DNA from: Capitulum mitella
Taxonomy: Eukaryota > Arthropoda > Thecostraca > Pollicipedomorpha > Pollicipedidae
Assembly (NCBI GenBank): GCA_030062745.1
Contig: CP099849.1
Location: forward strand, 23,114,144 to 23,178,143
Length of the DNA: 64,000 bases
Direction: 5' to 3'
Below are positions 1 to 12,200 of this stretch, piece by piece. Position 1 is the stretch's first letter. Every line of letters starts with the position of its first letter. The position numbers were made by a program, and so were the translations under genes. The notes beneath the pieces are model-generated. The model did not search any database, was not told where the DNA came from, and worked only from the letters and a program-made list of their open reading frames with translations.

Positions 1-132
1 CGGCCTGAGGGACGAGTCTGCTCCGCCGGCGGTCTCAGCCGACAGCTCAGACAGCTCCGCAGAGCGCGCCGCCGGCGCCCGGTCTCGCCGGCCGCCCTGT
101 AATGCCACCGTCGGCGCCGGCAGGGCGACGCC
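1..132 (+). other. Tdc 5' UTR or upstream sequence
   Basis: This is GC-rich, CpG-rich sequence directly before the start codon. A possible 3' splice site (cag at 121-123) lies 9 bases before the ATG, without a clear pyrimidine tract, so I cannot say whether this is exon or intron. An upstream ATG at 102-104 (G at -3) is in a different frame from the Tdc start and stays open through exon 1, so it could lower Tdc translation if it is transcribed. No TATA box or initiator is visible, so the promoter is probably outside the window. Confidence 0.4.
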
Positions 133-238
133 ATGGACCACGCCGAGTTCAGGAAGCGGGGGCGCCAGATGGTCGACTACATCGCCGACTACATGGAGAG
201 CCTGCACCTGCGCCGGGTCACGCCCGACATCGAGCCAG
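133..238 (+). CDS. Tdc: Tdc exon 1
   Basis: Encodes residues 1-35 plus the first base of Gly36: [13 protein letters not shown]..., ending ...TPDIEP. This is the N-terminal helical segment that wraps around the partner subunit in this family. The donor GTAGGT at 239 follows the split Gly codon (phase 1). The Gly is completed by GT at the start of exon 2. Confidence 0.93.
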
Positions 239-3200
239 GTAGGTAGCCACCTACCTCGTGCAGCAAGCCGATGGGCGCATGGTCTCCGACGTTCCTGGTC
301 TATCCAGATGTAATCGACTTTGAATCATCTTGCTGCCGGCAAGCCCCTGAAGCCACTTATTTGATTTCACCTGAGAAACGTAGAACTACCAGACCGTTTA
401 TAGCGGGAAACCCTGGCAATGAATAGGTGCAAGGCGTGGCCGATCCGGTCTTGCCACCGCGCTATTGCGCACATGAAGCATTCAGGGCTCATATGCAGGT
501 GTTAGATGGTTAGTGTGCCCCCCACCCCCACCCCCCTCCCAGCTGTACCACTGCCATTGCCACAAATAAGGCCTGATCTTCGACAAGAGGTCATGAGGAA
601 TCCAGATACGAGTCCGAGTGGTGGAGGACCGGATGTACTATATCCTTTACGCGCTTGGAGCCAACCGCGTAGAAGAGCCTCGAAAAAGAGCCGTCTAGTC
701 CCTTGGTCAGAACAGGCGCATGTTCTGGGCACTTCGAGCTGTGTCAGCTGTCGGGGCAGGGAGCTGCGTCCTCAGCCGTGTCGTGCGCAGCGAACGTTGC
801 TCTGCCTCTGGGCCCTTTCTTGCTGCCGAATCGTTCGTCTCCCGTCTCCTTCACAACACGAGCGCAAGATCGTTCCGCGAATAAGGCGACTTGCACGACT
901 GGCTGACCGTGCCTCACGCTCTGGTGTCACTCCGCGTGACGGGTCAAGTGGAGCAGAACGGGCCTGTGACGCGTTACAGACGGTTACTGCTCAGCCGTGA
1001 CGGCTGCTTCACATGTATGAGGTCACCATGACGTGCCAGAGTGGATTTCTTTGTGGGGTCTTGCTTGGTGTTAAAAGCCGGCGGTTCGATGGCGGTTCGA
1101 TTCACGTTTTCACTCAGGCGCTGTGCTTTCAAAACGTCCAGTTTCAAGGAGTGCATTGCATTTAAATGGCATGGGCACTGGAGCGTGCTCAACAAGTGTG
1201 TGTGTATCGTGCACGGATCTCACGACATCGTAAAGACATTGCGTCTGTCACAATCGCCCTTTCTTGAGGACGACAACATCGCATCGCGTGTTTTAAAGCG
1301 ACTCCAGTTGCATGTTTTCAAAAGTCTTATGTCTCGTGTGGATAACGGCCATGATATTTACGGTCGTTTCTGCCAACAATGCTCCCGAATATTTTGACGT
1401 TCTTGGTCAGGCTTTGGGATGCGATCATACAGCACCACCGCCGCAGCGTTGTTTTTTCACGTCCTTGCAATTCGTGTGTGGTTACTGGCCAAATTTTCGA
1501 AAATCTCCAGCCACGGCCCCAATGCAGGAAAGTCGCCGGGCTGGCTATTATGATCACCGTGATGATCGTGGACACGCTGTTTGACGATTAATAACATATC
1601 ATGTATCATTAATGTAGTATTCTGTATTATTCATCAGGAGAGCGTACCTCGTGCCGTGCCCATCAAGAACGCAGTAGGATAATCTGTTAGTTCTTCTGTA
1701 GCTGTCTGTGAGTGTGATCTGCAAGCGCAGGAAATTAGTGTATCTATGGTCGCAGCAAGGTTTTCGGTCTTTTGGTCCAGATTCTGGCCGACGAAGATTC
1801 CCGTTGGATTTCTTAGAAATGCTCGTCATTGATAGTTGAGTGTGAGTCCCGAGAATTTGCAACAACGTCTGCGTACTGTTATGCGATATGCTGTTTATAC
1901 TTCTATGTACGATATGTTGCAGACTCAGCGAATTTTTCGCAGTGCTGGATTGGTTTATGGCAACGGTCCTAGAAGATTCCCCGACTCGTTGCACTGTATG
2001 GACTGGTGCTGTGGCACGATTTCATATTTTCGTGTCTAGCTTAACCCTATTCCCGGCAGGGGGGGGCGGAATCCGCCCCCCCCTCGGGTTTTTTGCTTGC
2101 CAATTCCAGGCTTTTGACGCAGCTTCACGAAACTTGGTGACTTTTCCTAGCTATTCCTTCTACGCGCCGTGACAAAATTTCGAAATTCTATTTTGCTTCA
2201 GGGGCGGAGCCAGGCAACGTTTTTGGGAGGCACCTCAGGTCGTTTTTGGCCATGTTGAGGGTAAAAGGAAAATGTCTGCCAAAAACAGAGTTTTTAAGAT
2301 AGCACTTAAAACTTTATATGAATATATAGCTAAATAGTTGGGTAATGTGCATATGTAATTTTGTTTATCTGAGGTCACTTTACAAGGTCAGGTCAAGGTC
2401 AAAAGTCAAAATTTGTTTTTTCGCAATAATTTCGGCGCCGTTTTTTCAAATGCCAAACCCGGAATATATATGACGTAGAAAGATGCCCTCTACTTGTGTA
2501 CCAAGTTTCAGCTTGATATCAGGTCAGGTCACGGAGCTATGACCTAAAATGTCAGTGCACGTACCCTATATCGCAAAAGCCAAAAAATGATTTTTTTGGA
2601 ATAGAGTGAATTTAATCGATTAAAAACGTTTAAAGATAATATTGAATGCACACGACATCATTCCAGGTGACCCCAAGGTCACTGGAGGTCATTTAAGGTC
2701 AAAGGTCACAAGTTGATCTGAGAAACGTGTGACCATGACAGTTCCCCCTTTTTTATGTCCCTGGCACCGCCTATGCTAACATTATACAAACATTGTAATG
2801 CGATTTGTACTTCTTTAGCACAACATGACTAGCAGAAGCTAAAAAAATGTTTTGGCCACTTTTGTTCATTCCGTTATTGGAAAACTAATCCCCCTATTTT
2901 TGAAACCCTGTGAACGCCCATGAATTTTCTCAAAATTTCAGATTTGCATACCCATGGTAAAATCCCTATCCATAATCTCTCGATTGATGCTAGTTTCATC
3001 GAAATCGGTCCATAAACAACGGAGTTAAAAGAAGTCAAAAAGTAACCCCCATTTTGACATTTTTGCCCCCCTGTATCCACAAATTTCAAAATTTTGAAAA
3101 TTTCTTTTTATCAAAATGTAGTTCACGTCACGGCAAATCGATTGCCGCTTGTTGCGATGAAATCGGATAAGTAGTTCTCGAGATCTCAGGGGGGGGCCGA

Positions 3201-6200
3201 ATCCGCCCCCCCCTGCCGGGAATCGGCCATACCGTCTAGCCCTCCGGGAATAGGGTTAATGTGAGACTTCAGAAGCGTTAGAAATCTTTTAACCGATTTA
3301 ACATACTGTTCCATAACAGGAGTAGCGGAAGCGGGGGCGGGGGGCTGGAGATGAAATTGTTTTGTCCCATAATAAGAAAATCTGGCATTAGCCGTGCTGC
3401 GCCGCAGAGAAAGCATTCACTTAATAAGCGCGCTAGATAGCAAAGAAATGAAAATGCAAACAGTAAAACGTCATCTTCATTTCAAAACGGCACAGACCAG
3501 TTTCCGAGTGAATACGAAACACCTAAATTGCAGGGGCGGTTGTTCCCCCCCATCATTAGAAAATTAAGCATTAGCCCTGTTGCGCTGCAGGGAAAGGATG
3601 CACTTCATAAGCACTTGCTGTAAACTAAATAACATAGCATTAAAAATGCAAACAATAAAGCGTTTTCATCTCAAACGGCGCAGATAAGTTTCCGTGTCAA
3701 TATGAAGCGCCTAAATTAAGGGTAAAAACGGTCCCGCAAAGATCCTAATGTGTGCTTTGGAGATGGTGCATCACGGGCAACATGTATCGCCATCATGCTG
3801 GCAGGTTATCTCCGTGACCTAATACCCTACGATCCGCCGGAGCAGGGCGATACTTGGGAAGGTATTATGAAGGACTTGGAAAAGAAGATCATGCCAGGCG
3901 TAAGTAAAAGTGAACCGTGGACGTATGCATCAGTTTTCACGACCCCTGCGCTTCATAAACCCACCGAATGTTGAGACTCGCATTTGCTTATAAGCCAGCT
4001 TCATTGTCAGTGTGTGTATGTTTAAATATCCTCCCGCAGAGTACAACTACGTTACGTTAAGTTACGGATGCTTGTGTCAATGCCAATAACACACAAAAAC
4101 TTAGAAGCAATCACACAATCATTCTAATAAGAGAAGTTTAAAAACTGACACGTTAGATGTTGAGTCGACAGCCTGCCAGAGTTGCTTTAACACTGCTTGA
4201 CCGAATAAGGCCAGATTTGAAAGAAACCAAAATATCCGCAAGCGCGTCATCGGCCCGTGCTAGCCAGCTCGGCAAAGCGTAGCTGAAGTGTTCTTATTTT
4301 CGCAGATGGTCCATTGGCAACACCCGCAGTTCCACGCGTATTTCCCGGCCGGCAATTCATACCCGTCAATACTGGCCGACATGCTCTCCGGACTGTGCGT
4401 CGGTTTCTCCTGGGTACGTGTTCTCACGCTCAGGCCGGTGTGCCTTCTGCCTGGCGAGCGCCCGTGTCGGCGGCGGACCGCTCGCCTCTGGCGTGTGAGT
4501 GGAACTGTTCACTCTGAACCGGCGTGCTCTATCTGTTCAGCGTCCTCCACTCGGAGCTGGTAACTTCGTCCTGGGTGTTCACCGGCAGACGCGATACGTT
4601 TTTCGGCCAGCTCTGCCGGGCATTGTGCTATTTAAATTCCGCAATATCGAAGATCGCCAAGGTCCGCTTGACGTTCGCGTTTCTGAAGAGCCAAGTTAGC
4701 TCCGTCGGATGGTGCGATAAAGCTCGTGGGTGTGGCTATCTTGCAGCTATTAACGAGACCCGTGGCTCGGCACGCCACCCGACGCTAACTGGGGTCAGTT
4801 CTGGGAATGTGAGGCCGTTTGAATCCTCTGGGGAATGAAATCCCCCTGATAGCTGGTACCGCTCCGGTGCCGCATGCTGGGAGCGTCGTTCCGTTATTCT
4901 TTTCTCTTGTTGTTCTGTTACCCAGTTTTCCTTTGTGCTGTCTGTCTGTAAGCATATGCCGACTTGTTTTCCCTTAGCAAGTGTAGGGGAGACCGGGGCT
5001 AGTTGTCTCACTTTTTGGTCACAGAATTTGCACACACTTACGACCCAAGATATCTAGTCGTTTTTTTTTGTTCCCTTATGAAGCATGAACGTTTGTGCAT
5101 TTGGGAAAAAATTGAACTGCGCCTAACTTCAATGACCATCCCGACATCGGCGCATAACGAGGTAGAAGTTTTGTGTGACGATGTGCCCCGTGCATGGGTA
5201 AGTTGTCACATATACCGGGGTTAGTTGTCGCGTGCTACTGAATATTGAAAACCATCGTTATCTAATATTGTCGCTGAAAAAGTATGATTAAATCCTAAAT
5301 AGGCTGAATAGGAAAGAAGACGGGCGTTAACAAGGCAGTGAAATTGTTAATTAGAGATTAATGCTAAATTAATTAAGACAAGCAATATAGGCGCAATATT
5401 CCGATGTCCGACTTTGCGCGCAAAACACCGCCTTTGGAATGAGGATGTATCGCGATCGCTAAAAGCTGAGTCTCGGAAAAAAACGCACCGATCTCAAAAT
5501 GACGCTGGCAGGCGTTTTCCCCCTGTTGGTTGACCTCGGACGGGTTTGGACCATTCTGACCTGAAAAAAGCAAAATAGTTTTAATCCTTACCATAAAAGG
5601 AAAGGGTTCTTTGCTGAGAAACAGCAAAAAAAAAAAAACATTTGGAATGCAAACCGCTCTGTCTGCAAGCCTCCAGAAATGACTTCATACGTTAGTGATT
5701 TGACGCGACCTAAGGTCAGTTTTTTGAAAAGGCGTGAAAAAGATATTCCGTCAGGTATGCCAAAGTCCACCCGCTCCTCCTCTCCCCTCCTCCCCCTCAG
5801 CTCTCCCTAAGATTTTTTCAGGGATTTAGAAAAAATGACAAACGACAGCGCCGTGGACCATGGCATAGCTGCATCTTTCATAAATCTTAAAAAACTGAGC
5901 CAGGTCAAGTCAAGTAAATGCGGTAGACGTCATTTCTCAATCCTGGAGGTTTGTGGACGGGGTGGTTTGTACGCAAATGCCATTTTTGTTGGCAAAAAAG
6001 TTGTACCTAGTTTTGCCCAAAATATTGTCTATTGTGACCGCAATGAAACGCACCGTATAATTAACAACCGCTCCCAACTCATTTGGTCTGAATACAGCTG
6101 CGAATATGTCAGACTATGGATTCCCAAAGCCCGGGCCGTCCGCACCGCAACCCTTCTTGGAAATCCTACACGCGGCCCTCAAGAAAATCCGAAAGACAAA

Positions 6201-9200
6201 AGCTTCAATACACAAAAGCCCACGGGTTAAAAACCCAAGTTTATCTTACAGCCAAAATAACAGTTGCAGATACTTCCATTCGATTTTCTAAGGCTTTCAT
6301 GAAGCGCTGAGGTCATTGCCGTGACTCAAACTGCATGTTTTTCACAGAATGTATTCAATTAAGCCCACAAAAAAACCTTGAACCCTACTTACTGGCTAGC
6401 AATGCCCGCAGACAGCCCAGCGGGCCTTTTCGGCCCGCGCCTTGTGTATCTGCGGGATCAAAACTGGCAGCTACGCAAGGCACCATTGGGGCTAGTTGTC
6501 ACACTTTGCCAACAAGCCCCAACGCGAGTCGTGACAACCTATCCCACGGCATTTTTCGGACAGTGTGCTTCCTGTTCGCGTACGTCGCGAATCACGTTAC
6601 CTGAGTTGACCACCACATAAGAAGCATGCTTCATTTTATCGGACAAAACAACAATGTCATAGCGAGAGCAGCAAACAAAAGCAGCAGGGGAATGACACAT
6701 GTGAAAAATCCATGAAATCACACACAAAAATGTAATACTTGCCTCCCTGATCTACCTATACCTCGCGCATGTACGCCACTAACAAGGCGAACTAACGTGG
6801 AGAAAAGCTTCTGCTTGAGGTATGTTTTGCATTTTTCTGACATTTAGTGGCGGAGATATAAGCTTTGTGACAACTACCCCATGCGACAGCTAGCCCCAGT
6901 CTCCCCTACTCGGCAAAGCTGATAAGACCAGTGCCGTCAACTGCAGTCAGTTTTAACGCGACTTAGGTGACATATGTATGGAGCTCTTAAGCCAGAGTTA
7001 AATGCGTTTTCCGTATGATACTTTGTTTTTTGGTTATGTAGCACCTGCAGTACCCAGATTAATAGCAATATTTGATCCTGTGGTCGTCTCGAGACAGAAA
7101 AATAATTAGGCGGATGTCCTAAAACTACAGAAATTTTAGTTCCTACTGAAACCTAGTATGACGTGGAAGTAATTCCATTCCATGTCGTCTTGTGTTTTCA
7201 TGTGGTTATGGTTCTGTGTCGGCTTTAACGCCAATGTGCTTTAGAAGGTTCAAATCAACCTCGCGATGTATCTTCCGCGGGCGAGATACATTTTGATACA
7301 CCACCTTTCATTTGCAACTCCCAGACATCGATCTCAGCTTACATGCATTTCATTGCTAACGTTTTGCGGTGTCATTTGTGGCGGTGCGTTTGAGACATTT
7401 TTTGTCTTCTTAAGCTACGTTCACAAGACGTTCTGATGCACTCTTCATAAGACTGCACCTGTCGTCAGTGGTGACAGGTGAGCCTGTTGGTGGCATCAAA
7501 GGGTACCGGAAGTGACCGACACGTGCACCTTCGCGCCCCCAGGCGGCCAGCCCTGCCTGCACCGAGCTGGAGACGATCGTGCTCGATTGGCTGGGCCGGA
7601 TGATCGGCCTGCCCGACCAGTTCCTCTCCTTCACCGAGGACAGCGTCGGCGGGGGAGTCATTCAGGTCAGGAGAGATCGGAACCTGTTGGATCAGTTCGT
7701 TTCCTGTACTGGGGACAGCTTCGCGCATCAGCGGCGATGTCGAGGAATGGATCTCAGTTTTCCTTTGTCCCACGTTCCACACAAGAGCTGACCGGTCGAC
7801 GCGTACTCGGCTGTCGAAATTCACGTCACCCCCACGTGACCGCCTCTGCCGCAGACGTCAGCCAGCGAGTGCGTGCTGGTCTCGCTGCTGGCCGCGCGCG
7901 CACAGGCCATCCGCAAGCTGAAGCAGCAGCACCCGTTCGTGGAGGAGGGCGTGCTGCTCTCCAAGTTGATGGCCTACTGCTCCAAGGAGGCGCACAGCTG
8001 CGTGGAGAAGGCGGCCATGATCAGCTTCGTCAAGCTGAGGATCCTGGAGCCGGACGAAAGATTCAGTCTGCGCGGAATCACGCTCAAACAGGTCTGTCGA
8101 GCGCTCCCCGCTCGGGGAAGGATGGGTCGGATGGACTGTGGACTCCCTGATAGTCATTTCAGCTACTAACATCACCTCCGCAATGGTTGTTTTAGGTATG
8201 TTGATTGTCTCGACCTTTCATGCCGCCATTTTGTACAAATTATGTTGAGTGTAATTTTCCCCGACGTGCAGTATATTTATCCAGGCGGATGTCTTGGCAT
8301 CCTTGTCTCAAGCTGACAGGTGAAGTACTTCGGGATAAGACAAAATCAGCGCAATAATGGCACATATACGCAGCTGACCTGTTCCATGCTTCAGATTTGT
8401 GTCTGAAATCCACAATAATAGGCTTTGCTGTCCCCTGCCCTCGTCTGGAACGTGTATGATTCGTACGTGTCATTAAGAAATGCACACATGTTTGTCGTGG
8501 TACTGCTTCCCATGCTTTCGCTTTATTGCATGATTAGCATTGTAACATTTGGCGTTTTTCCGCTAGTGATTTACCCTTGCTGTCCTCGACATGATGGAAC
8601 ACCGTCGATCATTGGTGTTCTATGACGTAAGCGTCACCAGTTATCCTAGAGATGCTGACAACCAGACGGAGTGTTTGGCATCAATTGTCGATAAAACCGC
8701 GACGAAGGACTTTCAGCACACTGAGTTGAAGCTCTTTTGAAAGACTGAATATCGGCCTGAGCCGCCAACCCTTAAATGTCATGACACTCGTCCAGAATCA
8801 AATACGAGTGGTTGGGAATTGCGCACTTAACTGCCAAAGACGGCTGTAAACCGCTTCCGGTGCTCAGAAATGAGTTAACCGCCATCAAGCTAAGAGGATC
8901 GTTTGTAAAAGTTTGATGACTATGTATCTTAAAAGCCGCTCAGCTGCGCTCCTCCGACGTCACACGGTAGTCACGTGACCACCGGAGCGAGTTGGCAGCA
9001 CATGCGTCTTTTGCGTCTGTCTTCCATCCGGAAACATTCGTTTCAGTGGGTCAAAATGCATGGGTGTTGGATGTTTTTGTGACATAAACATATCTTTGCA
9101 AGAACTGGCCACGTTCGATAATCAATAATAATGGATCATGAAGACGTCGGAAATTTCTTCGTGAAAATGTTGCGAAGCTCAAATAAAGCATATTCGACTG

Positions 9201-12200
9201 ACAGCATGCAGTGTGCTGTTCGTTTGGCATAAAAACTGCATGAATTCTCTCGACTGTTCCGAATAGAATATCACGCTGCTGTTGGAATTTCCGATTTTAA
9301 CGCACTGATTGATTCTGATTTGAAAATACCCTTCGCTGCATCACGGTAGAACTGATTTTTCTCAGCAAGGACTAATGCATTTCTTCCATGTGCATCATAT
9401 TTGCACCTTAGTATCCGTCGGTATGAATTCCAGTTTCATAGATCAGAGGATGGTCCTCTGATCTATGAAACGTGTGCCCGGTGAAACCATTAAAGTGGCA
9501 GAAGTTCCGAAAGACTCATACCTGTTCAGGATTAACGAGGATGGGTTCTCGGAATTCGGAAAAAACTTTTCTCGTTTCGTGGGAGACTGTCTCGCAAGTA
9601 ATGGCAATTACCAGGGATGACAAGATATTTTCCGTGCAGCAGCTTTCAGTGTTTCGAACGCAGTCTTTTGACGTGAGTAATACTTTTCTCGGACGGCACA
9701 AGTTTAGAAATGGTCCATCGCTGAGAGTAACGCTGCAGATGGCGCGACATTCAAGAACATTATCAGTGCAATGATAGTCAAAGTTTGTGATGCCATACAC
9801 GCGAAGTTTTGTTAGCGATGGTTAGACAGAAAGGTCATGCATCCGGCCCCCCTCAAAATACCACCAAGAAATCCCGTTTCAAAATTCAAAGGCGCACCTC
9901 TGAACTTTGCATGGGCCATATGTTCCTGTAAAACAAATATAAGCACCGGGCATCGAACTTAACTGGGACCTAACCGGCCGGTCTGACACATCAAACCAGT
10001 TTTGAATTTACCTTGATCAAAGTGCATCATTCAGGTGCCCTATCTGGTCCAGTTGGCACTGCTGACCCATCCATCCCGTTTGCCCGCTTGTCCCGCCTGA
10101 TCCATCTGAACCCCTGACCCATTTGACTTCTCTGATCCATCCGTTACGTCGAATATCTCGTCTGACCCACCTGACCTGTCTGGCCTGTCTGCCCGTTGGC
10201 CTGCCGACAGACTCGATCCTTCCGATCCGTTTCACCCATCCGACCCGTCCGGCCTCCTCTAATCATCCTGCCCCGCCTGACCCATCTAACCGATCCGATC
10301 CGTCTAACTCGTCTCATTCCTCAACCTCACTTGACTCGTCTGACGCGCCTGTCGCACCTGACCCACCTGGCGGGCCGCAGGCCATGGACGAGGACCGCGC
10401 CATGGGCCTGGTGCCGTTCTTCGTATCGACCACGCTGGGCACGACCTCGTGCTGTTCGTTCGACAACCTGGAGGAGGTGGGGCCCGTCTGCCAGGCCGCC
10501 GGCGTCTGGCTTCACGTGGACTCCGCCTACGCCGGTAACGCCTTCATCTGTCCGGAGTTCAAACCGCTCATGAAGGGCATTGAGGTGAGGGGCGCGGTAA
10601 CCCGCTGTCGGCCGACCGCCAACTCTGTCACAGAGTTGGACAAGATGCCAAGGGTTGCTTACAACTGATTTTTATTTTTATTTTTTGAAGAAATGTAGGA
10701 GTGACATTGTAGTGGCTGGTAGTATGTCATTAGAACTGAGGGCGTTGTAAGGATGCATCCCAAGCATAAAGATGTATCAGATACCGCTTGAAATTATTTA
10801 CGGCGTGTTGAACATTCGACACAAAATCAGCCATTGCCCGGCATTGCTCAATCAGGTGTAGGGGTCGGAGTCTATGCAGTAAGCTACTCTTAGCACGGGT
10901 TCCGGTCCTAGACATCACTCCAGCAATCATTAGGATCAGATTTATAAAATAAGAAATACATGAGAACCTAAAAAGCAAGCTTGCAGAAGGGGATAATTTG
11001 ATGTGAATCACTTCACCGCTCCGTTCTTCGTTGAAAGTGATGGGCAGTTACCTGTCGAACAACCAAATGCCACTTAATGTTCCCACTAAGCCGCGCGTCC
11101 AACCACCGTGACTGTTTCGTGTAAGAGTTGTGCTCAATTCCACCGGAATCAAAACGGATTTCGGAATCGATTCCGTTCTAACCAGAGTCAGAATCGGAAT
11201 CGATTCCACCGATAAGTACCGAAATCACAGTAGGAGTTGAATCACACAGTTACAGGGGCGTTGGAACCCGCAGGGGGGTAAAGGGGCAGCTGCCCACTCC
11301 CCAACTCTGGGAAATATTTAATATTAACCCTGTGGCGTTGCATGAAAAGAAACGAGATAAAAATCGTGTCTGTCCCCCACCTTCCGTGACTCCATCTCTC
11401 ATGCACAGTTGTCTATGGAATCAGAATGGGGGTCGATTTCAGTGGCTTAATTCAAGCCCGTGGGTCTTTGTGGAATCAGTTCTGCCATTGACTCATTTAT
11501 TTTTGAGTCGGAATCGGAATTGGTTCAATTTTGGCAAAACCGGGTTGAGCTAGAATCACAATCGACTCAGCAAGCCGTGAATCGGATTTCGAATCGATTC
11601 CCCCGAAATAATATCAAGCAGAGGTCTGCGCAATAACACCATCTTCTGCCGCTGCTTATTGCTTGGATGTTTATGGACCATCAAGAGTCCCCTTTTTCTA
11701 TTTTAGATGTTATTTGCGTCATTGCTGATATGCGCGTCATTGCGTTACTGGCGTACCGTTTGCACATTTTTGAAGTAAAAACCATTGCTCGAGGGAATGC
11801 AGGGTCCTTGCGGCATGATTGAGTTATGGCGACTCCAATATCTCAGCGCAATGCAGACCGTGCAACGAAGTCTCCTTTCGATTTTTGCATCTGAATGATG
11901 TTGACTCCGTGGCGCTGAAGTATGCCCTGAAACCCGCTCGCTCAAGTAGGTGTGAGCACGAAGCACGGAGAAGAGACGGTGACTGAGTTTAAGGACACGG
12001 ATAAGCCCGAATCTATATCCACCAAGTTCACATGCACCAAATCCCGACCATGCATTAGGGACGAAAGTGATGACCAGTGGTGGAGCCCTAAAATGCAGCC
12101 TTCAGCCGGTTCTGTATGACATAGCCCTGGGCTATTTGGCAAAAATGTGCATCGTTTCTTTCATTTAGCTCACCCATGTGTTACGACTCTGTGTTGCGCA

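Larger units (their letters stand above)
239..3804 (+). other. Tdc: Tdc intron 1
   Basis: A 3.6-kb GTAGGT...GCAG intron. It holds a piggyBac-like non-autonomous element (2041-3259) and a diverged tandem duplication (3331-3722), both listed separately. I see no coding signal in 240-2040: open frames there are short and have no recognisable similarity. Confidence 0.85.
8092..10380 (+). other. Tdc: Tdc intron 5
   Basis: A 2.3-kb GTCTGT...CCGCAG intron. It contains a perfect hairpin (9433-9471) and, from about 10,050 to the acceptor, a pyrimidine-rich run of imperfect CTGACCCATC-type repeats. A CACGTG E-box lies at 8983-8988 next to GACGTC. No coding signal is seen. Confidence 0.85.

Noticed and set aside
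2199-2775. Possible hAT element inside the piggyBac-like MITE (CAGGGGCGGAGCCAGG ... CCTGGCACCGCCTATG)
   Set aside because: The ends match at about 13 of 16 positions, but the flanking 8-mers (ttttgctt and ctaacatt) do not match, so no target duplication supports insertion.
7512-8150. 212-codon frame over Tdc exons 4 and 5
   Set aside because: It is out of frame with the conserved decarboxylase exons and crosses intron 4.
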